A DNA stretch of 64,000 nt. Source: a bacterium HR19 (GTDB lineage Bacteria; Calescibacteriota; Calescibacteriia; Calescibacteriales; Calescibacteriaceae). Positions 34,982 through 44,969 of this stretch are shown here, piece after piece. The notes beneath the pieces are model-generated. The model ran no database searches, was not told where the DNA came from, and was given only the letters and a program-made list of their open reading frames with translations. The DNA lies in the NCBI GenBank assembly GCA_002898315.1, contig BEHV01000006.1, positions 60,984 to 124,983 on the forward strand. The letters are read 5' to 3'. How positions within the stretch are numbered: position 1 is the stretch's first letter; every line of letters starts with the position of its first letter. A program made the position numbers and the translations under genes.

Positions 34982-36655
34982 TCAAGGAGCAATGGCAACA
35001 TAGATAAGGGAAATTTTGAAGGAATCAGCAGACCTTGTGGGAACAAGTATAGCAACAGATGATTCATTACTTAGCATAAGTGATTTAGGAGCAAAACCAG
35101 AGGCATCTTTCATTTTTTTAGAGACAGAATACCATGTATTTGCAAATTTCACCGCAACTTTCAGGTCTGATGTAAATGGATAAAAATAAGCGATAACAGG
35201 GTATCCTTCGGGAGTGACCGATATAGATGTTCCGCCTGTTCCTACCGTATATATTCCCCCACCACCTCCGTCTACAACTAATATAGAAGGGGGACTATCT
35301 GGGGAGGGTAAAAACCCATATTCGACCGCAAAAAGCGGAGGAGTGCTGTTGAAATTTGAAAAATGAATCTCTCCCCTCTCATCAGAAGCAGCAGATATGA
35401 GCTTACGAAAACCGCCAAGAGAAACCATACGAAAATCCATCATAGGTTTGAACTTAACGACAACAGAACTCACAGCATCGGGAGAATTTATCTTCCCGGG
35501 ATATATACCTGAAAGGTTCAAAAATATTCTCTGCGGAGAATCTACAATATAATTTCCTTTTTCTAATTTTATCTCACCGTTTTGGGTAAGCAGAGAAATT
35601 GAATCTATATCTGCTGCGGGATGTGTGAGATTTATAAAGTATCCCGGAGAAGAATTAGGAAGGCACTGAGTTCCAGATTCGTTCAACTTCAAATACTCAA
35701 TATAGCTCAAAGATGGATTGCTTATAACCTGTGATGATAGTTCTTCTGAGAACTGAAACTGGTCCTGTCTAAACTCAACCCAGTAAGCTTGATTTAAAAC
35801 ATACTCGTAGAATACAAATCCGGTCATATCAACAAGATTTCTTTTGAAGTTCAGCAGTTGGAGAGAAAAGCCCGGGGAGATATTGCTTATATTGTTGCAA
35901 CGGCTATCTAACTTGAATTTTATTCTCAAAATTCCCGACGCAAAGAAATAAATGGGTGCAAGAGAGATATCTGAGTTTTCTCTCTCTCTTTCTTCAAGGT
36001 CTGGGAAGTTGCACACCTTTGTGTTATTTTCATTTCCCGGAGAAAATTTGCCTATGAAAAGAGCCGGCTCTCCCTTATCAAGCAGAGCTAATATAACTTT
36101 TTTGAGAGATGGTGAATATCTTGCGTCTATGAAATCTATATCAGTAGTCCAGCGTTTTATAGTTCTGCATCTCCATATACCAAATGTATCTTTGAATGCC
36201 TCTTTTATCAGGTAGGTTCTCGGTATTTTATCTTTGTAAGATGAGGAAAGATATACGATGTGTGGTATGCCATCTACGAGGAATATTCTCGGACTCTTTC
36301 CGGCTACATAACTTGAAACGAGGTAGCTTTTTTCCTCCTCTGGCGGATCAACTTTTTCAGGTACCCATTTTCCTTGAAAATCAAGAGAAAAGTAATACAG
36401 AGCTCCCTGATAGAAATCGAAAATTGCAATATGCGGTAGGTCGTTTTTATCAAGGGTAAAATCCCAGTGTATACCCTCCGGAATACTTGCGCCTTGCGAA
36501 GCCGGGATTGAAACAATTTCAGATTCTCTTGGAATAACTACTCCGCCTTCCTCTGGAACAAAAAGTCCCTTCCAAGCTCTTCCACAGGAAAAAGAAACAG
36601 AAATCAGGAATAAAAGTGTAATGAGAAATTTTGTTCTGCAAAACATAAAAATCAT
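34982..36655 (-). CDS. Lipoprotein with probable beta-propeller
   Basis: 557 residues with signal and lipobox (FLITLLFLISVSFSCGRAWKG, Cys at about residue 24). The N-terminal half resembles the next gene: the start VIPRESEIVSIPAS, then PHIAIFDFYQGALYYFSL and PHIVYLSSSY. The C-terminal half has AAVEYGFLPS-type segments and GGGGGIYTVGTGG. It is the first gene of three in a row on the minus strand. Its upstream 85-base gap faces a divergent lipoprotein gene and must hold the promoter. No enzyme motif is seen; the role may be adhesion or sensing at the surface. Confidence 0.8.
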   Translation of the reverse strand: MIFMFCRTKFLITLLFLISVSFSCGRAWKGLFVPEEGGVVIPRESEIVSIPASQGASIPEGIHWDFTLDKNDLPHIAIFDFYQGALYYFSLDFQGKWVPEKVDPPEEEKSYLVSSYVAGKSPRIFLVDGIPHIVYLSSSYKDKIPRTYLIKEAFKDTFGIWRCRTIKRWTTDIDFIDARYSPSLKKVILALLDKGEPALFIGKFSPGNENNTKVCNFPDLEERERENSDISLAPIYFFASGILRIKFKLDSRCNNISNISPGFSLQLLNFKRNLVDMTGFVFYEYVLNQAYWVEFRQDQFQFSEELSSQVISNPSLSYIEYLKLNESGTQCLPNSSPGYFINLTHPAADIDSISLLTQNGEIKLEKGNYIVDSPQRIFLNLSGIYPGKINSPDAVSSVVVKFKPMMDFRMVSLGGFRKLISAASDERGEIHFSNFNSTPPLFAVEYGFLPSPDSPPSILVVDGGGGGIYTVGTGGTSISVTPEGYPVIAYFYPFTSDLKVAVKFANTWYSVSKKMKDASGFAPKSLMLSNESSVAILVPTRSADSFKISLIYVAIAP

Positions 36656-36740
36656 ATACTCATAAAAAATTTAATATTTTTCCTCTGTATTGTGTTTAAA
36701 GATAAAATAGATTTGGACTAAGTAGTAAAATATAGGTGAG

Positions 36741-37592
36741 ATGATAGCGAGCAGGCGAGAAATCGGGAAAACAAGAAGAATTTGGCGAAAAATTTTTACA
36801 CCGCTACTTGCAACTTTTCTCATCTTCTCAGGAACAATTCAATGTAAAAAAGATAAGGGAAAAAAATCAGTAGAGAAAAATGAAATAACAAAACTTGTCT
36901 ATTCAATATCTTCACTTCTATACTTCGCAAAACAGGTACAAAATTTCTTTGAAGAAATCCTCTCGTGGAACTACGAATGCATAAGAAAAGAATCCGAGAA
37001 CAGGTCTACGTTTTACTGCGATAACACTACTCCTCCTGTTAGCGGATTTATTGAAAAAACCGGGCAGAACTCTTATGAATTTCAATTAAAAGTCACATCT
37101 CCAAACTCAGCAATTTCAGCAGAAATAGCGGGAAAAATATCTGTTGAAACAGGAATAAACCTAAAAGATGTAAATTTGTTCATACAAAAAAAAGAAAATG
37201 GGACAGCGTATCAAGGATATATATATTTTTCAGAATTAACATCTTACAAATTCAGAGGAGGGTTCAAAGTTGATTCAAATGGAGGTGGTATAAAAGTAGA
37301 ATGGATTGATAAACTAAACATGGAACTCAGAGATTTTGAAGCAAGATTTTTTCAAAACTCCGGAACTCAGTTTGTAGCAGAAATAAAAGGAGTAGTAAAA
37401 TCAAACGGGGGATGTATAAGTGAAGGAGAGTTCAACACAAATATAAAAGTACAATCACTCCTGATAAGTGGTGGAGAAGAAGCAATAGTAATCCCTATTT
37501 GTCCGACAAAAATAGAAGGAGATATAAATTCAGAAAGAATAAATTTTGAACTCCCCTGTGAAAGCAGCAGAACAAGTTGCATATTCCCTTGA
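36741..37592 (+). CDS. Small lipoprotein of unknown function
   Basis: 283 residues. Basic N-terminus, hydrophobic core and a lipobox-like GTIQC (FLIFSGTIQCKKDKGKK). The mature part is a helical stretch (about 45-75) followed by a beta-rich domain with NSYEFQLKV and GYIYFSEL. Four or five cysteines sit near the ends. AGGTGAG precedes the ATG closely. No family recognised. It diverges from the three-gene lipoprotein run and is convergent with sat. Confidence 0.75.
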   Translation: MIASRREIGKTRRIWRKIFTPLLATFLIFSGTIQCKKDKGKKSVEKNEITKLVYSISSLLYFAKQVQNFFEEILSWNYECIRKESENRSTFYCDNTTPPVSGFIEKTGQNSYEFQLKVTSPNSAISAEIAGKISVETGINLKDVNLFIQKKENGTAYQGYIYFSELTSYKFRGGFKVDSNGGGIKVEWIDKLNMELRDFEARFFQNSGTQFVAEIKGVVKSNGGCISEGEFNTNIKVQSLLISGGEEAIVIPICPTKIEGDINSERINFELPCESSRTSCIFP

Positions 37593-37607
37593 AGTTTGAA
37601 AATCTCT

Positions 37608-38834
37608 CTACACCGAGCTGGGCAAACTTTTATAGAAGTTGATAAGTATTTTTGATACCTCGGGACGCATAAACTCGTATGGAGGTTCTTCTCCACGCGA
37701 AAGCATTTCTCTTGCTTTTGTTCCCGAAATTGATATATGAAATTCTTCTGGGTGAGGGCATATTTTCTCTGAAACCATACCGCCACACTCCTTACACCAG
37801 AAGGAGTTTCCGAAGAACAAAGGAATTATTCCAAGCTCTTTTTCTGGTATGCTTTCTAAAAGCTTGTGGGCATCGTATGGTCCATAAAAATTTTTAAATC
37901 CAGCGTGGTCTCTTCCTACTATAAAATGTGTGCAACCGTAATTTTTTCTTATTATCGCATGGTGAACTGCTTCGCGCGGACCACCATATCTCATCGCGGA
38001 AGGCAATATACCCAGAAAAACTCTTTCAACCCTATAATACCTGCCTATGATGGCTCTATAAGATTGAATTATAAGCTCCGAAGGAACATCGTCTTTTTTG
38101 GTCTCTCCAACAAGAGGGTTTATAAATAGTCCATCTACAAGTTCAAGAGTGGTTTTCTGTATGTATTCGTGTCCTCTGTGTGGTGCGTTTCTTGTCTGAA
38201 AGCCCGCTATTTTTCTCCAACCTCTCTTTTTAAATTCCTCACGGGTTTGCGAAGGAGTAAAGAACTCCCCGGGAAATCCGAAGTCAGAAATCTCACACAC
38301 TTTCACTTCTCCACCAACATATATATCTCCTGTTGATTTCAGATATGCAACCGATGGATGTTCAGGAGAATCGGTTTTGTACACATAAACCGCCTCTTTT
38401 TCTTTATCTGGACGATACATCTCTTCTATTTCAATCATTCCCCAAATTTTTCCCTCGTATTCAAGATATGCTATATCTTTTTTTTTCAGAATCTTATAAG
38501 TATCATCATTTACAGATAGGGTTATGGGTATTGACCAGAGTGTGCCATCGGTAAGGTGCATATCTTTAACACAGGAATTATAATCTTTCTTTTTCATAAA
38601 ACCTTTGAGTGGGGAAAGAGCTCCTGTGGCTATGAGCTGGAGGTCGCACCACTCTCGTCTTGTAATTTTTACAACAGGATAGCCATCTTTTATTTTCAGG
38701 TCAGGATAATATCTTGTGATAAGCTTTCCTCCGTGAGGTGGGATAATTTCATTTTTCCTATGTTTATAATCACCAAGCTCTTGCAAACTTTTTTTCCCCG
38801 ACAGTTTTGACAAGCGTGAATATGAAGATGGCAT
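37608..38834 (-). CDS. sat: Sulfate adenylyltransferase (ATP sulfurylase)
   Basis: Makes APS from sulfate and ATP, feeding APS reductase. Family motifs: RREWCDLQLIATGALSPLKGFM, FQTRNAPHRGHEY (HxGH), GRDHAGFKNFYGP and the C-terminal FHISISGTKAREML. Homo-oligomeric type with no APS kinase domain, 408 aa. A CKECGG...ICPH cluster near residue 350 matches the zinc site of some bacterial and archaeal Sat proteins. Together with CysH of this window it gives an APS-based assimilation route. It lies upstream of nothing obvious on the same strand; trmD is 57 bases away. Confidence 0.95.
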   Translation of the reverse strand: MPSSYSRLSKLSGKKSLQELGDYKHRKNEIIPPHGGKLITRYYPDLKIKDGYPVVKITRREWCDLQLIATGALSPLKGFMKKKDYNSCVKDMHLTDGTLWSIPITLSVNDDTYKILKKKDIAYLEYEGKIWGMIEIEEMYRPDKEKEAVYVYKTDSPEHPSVAYLKSTGDIYVGGEVKVCEISDFGFPGEFFTPSQTREEFKKRGWRKIAGFQTRNAPHRGHEYIQKTTLELVDGLFINPLVGETKKDDVPSELIIQSYRAIIGRYYRVERVFLGILPSAMRYGGPREAVHHAIIRKNYGCTHFIVGRDHAGFKNFYGPYDAHKLLESIPEKELGIIPLFFGNSFWCKECGGMVSEKICPHPEEFHISISGTKAREMLSRGEEPPYEFMRPEVSKILINFYKSLPSSV

Positions 38835-38890
38835 AATAAGATAACATAAAAAGAGAGAAAAACAGTTTGAAAATTTTTCAGATTTTTGTT

Positions 38891-39757
38891 TCAGAAAGGA
38901 GAAAAAGGATCATTTTCCAGTGGCATATCAGAAAAGAAGTGAAAAACAGCAGAGAAAATTTTCTCATCAAAATCGGACCGTCTTTGAATCTCCTTACCTT
39001 TACGGTAAGAGAGCGTCAGAAGATAACTTATAATTTTCTCCAATTCATCTTTGAGAAAATCTTTCAGTTCATCGTTTTGTAAGATGAGTTTTAAAATAAG
39101 GTCTGGTCTTTTCTCAATAGTTTTCCTGACCGACTGCTCAATCCTCCAAAACCTGATTTTCTTGTGGTCTCCCGAAAGAAGAACAGGTGGAACCTCAGAG
39201 TTTTCAAAAAATCTCGGTCTTGTATATTGAGGGAAATCAAGCAGAGAAAAATATATCTCTTCTTCCGGAGAAGACGACATAAATCCTTCTTTCAACCTGA
39301 CAACTCCTTCTATGAGGACCAAAGATGCGGTGTCTCCCGAGTGAATAACATAATCACCTATTGAGATTTCCTCATCAACATACTTTTTCACTCTTTCATC
39401 AACGCCTTCATATCTTGGGCATACTATAACTATATCTGAAAGAGATGATAGCTCTTTCAGTTTTTGTTGGGTCAGCAGTTCTCCTGATGGGGTCATAAGG
39501 ATCACTCTTTTTCGGTCTGGGTTTTTTATTTTAGCTGATTGAATAGCGGAGCAAACTGGTTCAGGTCTCAAAATCATTCCCGAACCACCGCCGTATGGTC
39601 TATCATCAATAAGTTTGTGCTTTCCGACTCCGAACTTTTTCAGGTCTATAATCTCAAAATCAACAATGTTTTTCTCTCTTGCTTTTCTTATAAGTCCAAC
39701 ATCAAGGGGAGATGAAAAGAACTCAGGGAAGATAGTTATTATGTGAAAAGTTACCAT
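38891..39757 (-). CDS. trmD: tRNA (guanine-37-N1)-methyltransferase
   Basis: Knot-fold SAM enzyme that methylates G37 of tRNAs, preventing frameshifts. Family blocks: FHIITIFPEFF, DDRPYGGGSGMILRPEP, VCPRYEGVDERV, SIGDYVIHSGD, LDFPQYTRP and VPPVLLSGDHKKIRFWR. Length 288 aa against about 240: the additional 50 C-terminal residues are charged and unlike the family. SIGDYVIHSGD differs from the usual SIGDYVLSGGE. It follows rplB, 86 bases downstream on the same strand, where rpsS normally sits. Confidence 0.93.
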   Translation of the reverse strand: MVTFHIITIFPEFFSSPLDVGLIRKAREKNIVDFEIIDLKKFGVGKHKLIDDRPYGGGSGMILRPEPVCSAIQSAKIKNPDRKRVILMTPSGELLTQQKLKELSSLSDIVIVCPRYEGVDERVKKYVDEEISIGDYVIHSGDTASLVLIEGVVRLKEGFMSSSPEEEIYFSLLDFPQYTRPRFFENSEVPPVLLSGDHKKIRFWRIEQSVRKTIEKRPDLILKLILQNDELKDFLKDELEKIISYLLTLSYRKGKEIQRRSDFDEKIFSAVFHFFSDMPLENDPFSPF

Positions 39758-39843
39758 GATTCCTTAAATTAAATCATAAGCTTTTTGATATTTGGAAGAC
39801 GAAATCGGAAAGAAAAATAAAAAGTGAATTTTTGAAGAAGGTA

Positions 39844-40722
39844 TCAGGTTTTGGTTTGCGAGGGTTGAAGTTCAATTCTTTGAAGAACTTTACCTCTTCT
39901 ATCTTTTATAATGAACTTATCAGAAGGTCTTTTTCCTCTTCTTGTCTTATAACCTTTTGTAAGCCATCCCCAAGGGGAGACGGGATGAGGATTACCTTGC
40001 GGTGACCTACCTTCACCTCCGCCGTGCGGATGGTCAACAGGGTTCATAGCAACTCCTCTCACATGCGGTCTTCTTCCGAGCCAGCGAGACCTACCCGCTT
40101 TGCCAAGAGATATAAGTTCGTGTTCTTCAAGACCGACCTGCCCAACTGTTGCAAGGCAATCTCCGTGAACTAACCTCTCTTCTTTTGATGGTAATCTTAT
40201 AAGGACATATTTCCCTATTTTTGCGAGGACCTGTGCATATGTTCCAGCAGAACGGCAGAGCTGACCACCTTTTCCCGGAACAAGCTCTATGTTATGAACA
40301 ATCGTTCCGTCTGGGATGTATTTCAACGGCATAGCCCAACCGACTCGTGGTTCAATTTTATTACGTGAAGAAAGAACTATATCACCAACATTCAATCCCT
40401 TTGGCCAGATTATATATCTTTTCACTCCATCTTGATAAGAAATAAGAGCTATGCGAGCGGTTCTACAAGGGTCATATTCTATCGCCTCAACTCTTCCGGG
40501 TACATCAAACTTATCTCTTTTAAAATCAACTATTCTGTATCTCTTTTTATGTCCCCCTCCTCTGTGGCGAGCGGTTATTCTCCCGAGGTTATTCCTTCCA
40601 GCTTTTTGCTTCCATCTATCAAGAAGAGATTTTTCCGGTTCTTCCTTTGTTATTTCAGAAAAATCGTATTTCGTCATGTGTCTTTGACCTGGGGTAATGG
40701 GTCTCATTTTAACTATTCCCAT
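39844..40722 (-). CDS. rplB: 50S ribosomal protein L2
   Basis: Core 23S-binding protein at the peptidyl-transferase region. Unmistakable blocks: [49 protein letters not shown] and the universal [21 protein letters not shown], ending [15 protein letters not shown]. Length 292 aa is slightly above the norm. GGGAGGTG lies before the ATG. It is the last ribosomal gene of the cluster: the usual next gene, rpsS, is absent. Confidence 0.98.
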   Translation of the reverse strand: MGIVKMRPITPGQRHMTKYDFSEITKEEPEKSLLDRWKQKAGRNNLGRITARHRGGGHKKRYRIVDFKRDKFDVPGRVEAIEYDPCRTARIALISYQDGVKRYIIWPKGLNVGDIVLSSRNKIEPRVGWAMPLKYIPDGTIVHNIELVPGKGGQLCRSAGTYAQVLAKIGKYVLIRLPSKEERLVHGDCLATVGQVGLEEHELISLGKAGRSRWLGRRPHVRGVAMNPVDHPHGGGEGRSPQGNPHPVSPWGWLTKGYKTRRGKRPSDKFIIKDRRGKVLQRIELQPSQTKT

Positions 40723-40780
40723 ATTTTTTTCACCTCCCTATTTTTCAACGACCAAAAATCGGCTTAAAGTTTTTATTTTA

Positions 40781-41101
40781 TCACTTTGATGGTTGGGAGA
40801 TAAATTTTTCTGTTAGTTTTGTTATATCTATCTGATGCCCGGGTTTGAGCGTAACTATGGCTTTTTTGAAACTCGGTCTGTGTCCGACGAAAACACCTCT
40901 TCTTTTGATTTTTCCTCTGTATATCATAGTATTCACTTTCTCAACTTTCACACCGAAAAGCTTTTCAACAGCCCTTTTTATCTGAGGTTTGGTAGCGCTC
41001 AATTTGCATATGAAAACATACTTTTTCTTTTTCCCCTCTGAAAGTTTTGTAGCTTTCTCCGTAATTACGGGTCTTATAATAACATCTGCGAGGAAATTCA
41101 T
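40781..41101 (-). CDS. rplW: 50S ribosomal protein L23
   Basis: Binds 23S rRNA at the peptide exit tunnel and is a docking site for trigger factor and SRP. DVIIRPVITEKATKLSEG at the start, then FICKLSATKPQIKRAVEKLFGVKVEKVNTMIYRGK. Length 106 aa is normal. It overlaps the rplD stop by four bases (ATGA), and GGAGGTGG lies upstream within rplD. Confidence 0.97.
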   Translation of the reverse strand: MNFLADVIIRPVITEKATKLSEGKKKKYVFICKLSATKPQIKRAVEKLFGVKVEKVNTMIYRGKIKRRGVFVGHRPSFKKAIVTLKPGHQIDITKLTEKFISQPSK

Positions 41102-41787
41102 TTTTCTACCACCTCCACTCCATATCTTTGCAAGATTTTCAAAATAGCTTGCTTTTCAAATACAACAAAGTCGCGCAGGAGTATCTGGTATGGATTAACT
41201 TCATCTACGGGTATGACATCGGTAAGAGGGATATTCCTGAAAGATAGCCAGACATTCTTTTTTGATGAGCTTGTGATGAGAGTGAGGGGATAGGCATCAA
41301 TATTTCTTATAATTTCAAGGGCTTTTTTTGTTTTGGGTTCTTCAAGAATAATTTCGCTTACGATTTTGAGTTTCTTTTCGTGAAACTTTTCTGATATAGC
41401 GCTTCTCATGGCTTCTTTTTTTTCTTTTTTGTTCATCTTATATGAGTAATCTCTCGGGTGAGGTCCGTGTGCAACCGCTCCACCTACCCAGTGAGGATTT
41501 CTTATTGACCCCTGGCGGGCTCTACCTGTGTGTTTTTGTGGCCAGGGTTTTCTTCCTCCCCCACGAACATCAGACCTTGTTTTGGTATCGTGAGTTCCAG
41601 TTCTCTGAGATGCTAAATACCACCTAACATAATACCACAGAACATGCTTATTGGGTTTATCAAAAAAGCTCTCACTAACATGTATTTCTCCTTCTTTCTC
41701 ACCAGAAATAGGATTGAGAACATCAAGGACCACAAAACTGATATCTTTCTTTTCTTTTTCTGCAACCTCTGAGCTTAGCTGACCCAT
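41098..41787 (-). CDS. rplD: 50S ribosomal protein L4
   Basis: Early-assembly 23S-binding protein. WYLASQRTGTHDTKTRSDVRGGGRKPWPQKHTGRARQGSIRNPHW is the tunnel-lining loop. NIDAYPLTLI and RNIPLTDVIPVDEVNPYQILLRD follow the family C-terminus. Its ATG overlaps the rplC stop by one base and has a strong GGGAGGT site. In E. coli L4 represses this operon; nothing in the sequence tests that here. Confidence 0.97.
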   Translation of the reverse strand: MGQLSSEVAEKEKKDISFVVLDVLNPISGEKEGEIHVSESFFDKPNKHVLWYYVRWYLASQRTGTHDTKTRSDVRGGGRKPWPQKHTGRARQGSIRNPHWVGGAVAHGPHPRDYSYKMNKKEKKEAMRSAISEKFHEKKLKIVSEIILEEPKTKKALEIIRNIDAYPLTLITSSSKKNVWLSFRNIPLTDVIPVDEVNPYQILLRDFVVFEKQAILKILQRYGVEVVEK

Positions 41788-42425
41788 TATGATTTACCTC
41801 CCGATTTCTTCTTTTTAACTATTATTCTTCCTCCGATCCAACCCGGTACAGAGCCCTTGACAGCTATAACTTCGTTCTCTTTATCAACATAAACAACTTG
41901 GAGGTTTTTGATTGTTACAGTTTGCATTCCCATATGACCTGCCATTTTTTTGCCTTTCCAGACCCTTCCGGGTTCGGTTTTTTGTCCAATTGAACCGGGG
42001 CGCCGGTGAGACATGGAACCGTGGCTTGCAGGACCACCACCAAAACCCCATCTCTTGACAACTCCTTGAAAACCTCTTCCCTTAGATGTTCCCGTCACAT
42101 CTACAAGCTCGCCAACAGAGAATATATCTACGCTCATCTTTGTTCCGAGCGGGGGAAGTTCGCTTTCATTCAAAAGAGCAAACTCCTTCAAAGTCCTGAA
42201 CCCTTTGTCTAACCCTGCTTTTTTTATGACACCGATTACGGGTTTTGGAATATTTTTGAGTTTGCACTCATCAAATGCGAGAATAACTCTTTTTTCTCCT
42301 TTGACCTCCTTATAGCCGACCACTACTCCGCCGGAGAGTTTCAGCAGAGTCACAGGAATAACTTCGCCATCTTGACCAAATATTCTTGTCATTCCAACCT
42401 TGTGCATTATAAGTCCCGAAACCAT
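41787..42425 (-). CDS. rplC: 50S ribosomal protein L3
   Basis: Early 23S-binding protein near the peptidyl-transferase centre. MHKVGMTRIFGQDGEVIPVTLL, VDVTGTSKGRGFQGVVKRWGFGGGPASHGSMSHRRPGSIGQ and GRVWKGKKMAGHMG are family blocks. The ATG at 42425 is supported by GAGGTGA nine bases upstream; the track start at 42437 (GTG) would sit on that site. The gene begins after rpsJ and ends in rplD's first base. Confidence 0.97.
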   Translation of the reverse strand: MVSGLIMHKVGMTRIFGQDGEVIPVTLLKLSGGVVVGYKEVKGEKRVILAFDECKLKNIPKPVIGVIKKAGLDKGFRTLKEFALLNESELPPLGTKMSVDIFSVGELVDVTGTSKGRGFQGVVKRWGFGGGPASHGSMSHRRPGSIGQKTEPGRVWKGKKMAGHMGMQTVTIKNLQVVYVDKENEVIAVKGSVPGWIGGRIIVKKKKSGGKS

Positions 42426-42472
42426 GTCCAAAATCACCTCGGTCTCTCAATTTTCAAATTTTTCTTTCATAG

Positions 42473-42787
42473 CTATTCAATTTTCATCTCAATATGTATG
42501 CCGGGTGGGACATCTATCTTTCTGAGTTCTTCTATGGTAGCAGGTTGTGGGTCAAGTATATGAATAAGTCGCTTATGAACTCTGAGCTCAAACGTTTCCA
42601 TGGATTTTTTATCGGTATGTGGAGATCTGAGAACGGTCCATCTTCTTATTTCTGTCGGAAGCGGTATTGGGCCTTTCACTCTTGCGTTTGTTCTTTCAGC
42701 AGCTCCGACAATTTCTCTTACCGTTGATTCAAGAAGTCTGTGGTCATAACTTTTCAGTTTTATAATTATCTTTCCAAACTGAAGCAT
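42473..42787 (-). CDS. rpsJ: 30S ribosomal protein S10 (NusE)
   Basis: Head protein of the small subunit, also the NusE partner of NusB and Nus[43 protein letters not shown] and the terminal [10 protein letters not shown] are typical. 104 aa. AAGGAGA precedes the ATG. It follows fusA directly; the elongation factor gene tuf, usually between them, is missing. Confidence 0.98.
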   Translation of the reverse strand: MLQFGKIIIKLKSYDHRLLESTVREIVGAAERTNARVKGPIPLPTEIRRWTVLRSPHTDKKSMETFELRVHKRLIHILDPQPATIEELRKIDVPPGIHIEMKIE

Positions 42788-42813
42788 AGCTCAAAAACCA
42801 TCTCCTTTTTCAA

Positions 42814-44919
42814 TTAATTTTTAGATTTTGAAACTCTCCTTTGTTCAACTATTTGATTTGCCATATTTTGCGGTACCTCTTCGTATCCGTAAAATTCCAT
42901 AATGTAGTATCCTCTACCTTGGGTAAGGGACCTCAAAGTTGTAGCGTATCCGAACATTTCGGCAAGCGGAACATAACCCTGAATAGCTCTGAAAGAACCT
43001 TTCACAGAAATCTCTATAATTTTTGCTCTGCGAGAATTCAGGTCTCCTATGACAGCGCCTAAAAATTCTTCGGGTGTATAAACCTCTATTCTCATTATTG
43101 GTTCAAGCAGTATCAGACCTGCTTTCTTCGCTGCTTCTTTGAAAGCTATTGATGCAGCTATGCGGAAAGCTATATCAGATGAATCAACCTCGTGAAAAGA
43201 ACCATCATAAAGAATGACTCTTATATCTTGAACGGGATAGCCCGCAAGGACTCCTTCTTCCATAGCATCTCTTATTCCCTTTTCAACAGAAGGTATAAAT
43301 TCCGCTGGAATTATTCCACCTTTTATCTGGTTTACAAATTCAAATCCTTTTCCTCTCTCCAGAGGTTCAACTCGTATTATGACGTGCCCATACTGACCTC
43401 TTCCTCCTGATTGCCTTATATATTTTCCTTCGGCATCTGCAACTCCGACTATTGTTTCCTTATATGCCACCTGAGGTTTGCCCATTCTGGTTTTGACATT
43501 ATACTCCCTTTCAAGTCTATCCTTTATTATTTCAAGATGTAGCTCACCCATACCCCATATTATTGTCTCCTGAGTTTCATTATTATATCTCACTTTAAAA
43601 GATGGGTCTTCTATTTCAAGCTTGTGGAGAGAGATAAAGAGTTTCTCCTGGTCTTGCTTGGTAAGTGGTTCAATTGAAGCGTATATAACCGGCTCGGGAA
43701 TATCAATACCTTCAAGAAGAACAGGAAACTCTTTGAGGCAAATTGTATCACCCGTTAGAGAATCTCTCAAGCCCGTTGTAGCTATGACATCTCCTGCACC
43801 AGCCTCTTCTATATCATCTCTTCTATTTGCAAAGACCCTCATAACTCTTCCCACTCTTTCTGTCCTCCTGAGGCGCGGATTATATACTGTAAGCCCGGGC
43901 TTTATTTTTCCTGAATATATTCTCACATAGGAAAGCTGACCTGCGTATGGGTCGTTCATTATTTTGAACACAAGTCCAACAAAAGGAGCGTTCTCATCAG
44001 GTGAGACGATGACTTCTTCTCCTGTGTCTGGATTAGTTCCTTTTATACTGCCTCTATCAAGTGGAGATGGGAGGTAAAGCACTATTCCGTCTATCATCGG
44101 TTGGACTCCTTTATTTTTCAGCGATGAGCCACAAAAAACAGGAACACCCTTAAAAGATATTGTTATTCTTCTCAGGGCTTTGTAAATATCATCTTCGGTT
44201 ATTTTATCGGGTTCTTCAACATATTTTGCCATGAACTCATCGTCAAGTTCTGCTATGAGTTCAAGCATTCTTTCTCTCCACTCAGCAGATTGTTTTTTAA
44301 GTTCATCTGGAATCTCTTCGTAAAAATATGTCTTTCCTTCGTCTTCTTCTGAAAAATAAACCGCTTTCATCTTTATAAGGTCTATCGGTCCCTTGAAATT
44401 CTCTTCAATTCCGTTTGGTATTTGGACGGGTATAGGTGTTATATCTAATTTTTTCTTTATATCTTCACATGTTGCAAAGAAATCTGCTCCCACTCTATCC
44501 ATTTTATTGACATAGCATATTCTTGGAACAGAGTATTTATTAGCCTGCCTCCACACAGTTTCTGATTGGGGTTCTACTCCATTTACAGCATCAAAAATTA
44601 TCACGCATCCATCAAGGACCCTCAAAGACCTTTCTACTTCAACTGTGAAATCAACGTGCCCTGGTGTATCTATTATGTTTATTTTGTGTTGTTTCCAGTA
44701 GCAAGAGACAGCAGCAGAAGTTATTGTTATACCTCTTTCTTTTTCCTGAGGCATCCAATCTGTCACAGTAGTTCCCTCATCAACATCTCCAACCTTATAA
44801 GTTGTTCCGGTGTAAAAAAGGACTCTTTCTGTTGTAGTGGTTTTTCCGGCATCTATGTGAGCAACAAAACCTATGTTTCTCACTCTCTCTAATGGAACTT
44901 TTTCTTCTTTTACTGGCAT
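42814..44919 (-). CDS. fusA: Translation elongation factor G
   Basis: GTPase that drives ribosomal translocation. G-domain motifs: [18 protein letters not shown] (P-loop), [28 protein letters not shown] and YVNKMDR. All five domains are present, ending near [25 protein letters not shown]. Length 701 aa is normal. No Shine-Dalgarno before the ATG. Upstream is the DUF6775 gene, not rpsG/rpsL as in the usual str operon. One copy only in the window. Confidence 0.98.
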   Translation of the reverse strand: MPVKEEKVPLERVRNIGFVAHIDAGKTTTTERVLFYTGTTYKVGDVDEGTTVTDWMPQEKERGITITSAAVSCYWKQHKINIIDTPGHVDFTVEVERSLRVLDGCVIIFDAVNGVEPQSETVWRQANKYSVPRICYVNKMDRVGADFFATCEDIKKKLDITPIPVQIPNGIEENFKGPIDLIKMKAVYFSEEDEGKTYFYEEIPDELKKQSAEWRERMLELIAELDDEFMAKYVEEPDKITEDDIYKALRRITISFKGVPVFCGSSLKNKGVQPMIDGIVLYLPSPLDRGSIKGTNPDTGEEVIVSPDENAPFVGLVFKIMNDPYAGQLSYVRIYSGKIKPGLTVYNPRLRRTERVGRVMRVFANRRDDIEEAGAGDVIATTGLRDSLTGDTICLKEFPVLLEGIDIPEPVIYASIEPLTKQDQEKLFISLHKLEIEDPSFKVRYNNETQETIIWGMGELHLEIIKDRLEREYNVKTRMGKPQVAYKETIVGVADAEGKYIRQSGGRGQYGHVIIRVEPLERGKGFEFVNQIKGGIIPAEFIPSVEKGIRDAMEEGVLAGYPVQDIRVILYDGSFHEVDSSDIAFRIAASIAFKEAAKKAGLILLEPIMRIEVYTPEEFLGAVIGDLNSRRAKIIEISVKGSFRAIQGYVPLAEMFGYATTLRSLTQGRGYYIMEFYGYEEVPQNMANQIVEQRRVSKSKN

Positions 44920-44930
44920 AAGGAAAATTA

Positions 44931-44957
44931 TTCATAAAGTAATGAAAACGAGGTCAA
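44931..44957 (-). promoter_or_regulatory. Possible promoter of fusA
   Basis: On the minus strand TTGACC, 15 bases, then TATGAA. The -35 equals that of trpS, but the spacer is short. The start point would leave a leader of only a few bases before the fusA ATG. Confidence 0.3.
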
Positions 44958-44969
44958 AATAGAAAAATT

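Noticed and set aside
44931-44957. fusA promoter as a strong call
   Set aside because: Spacer of 15 bases and a -10 with only four of six matches; kept at low confidence only.
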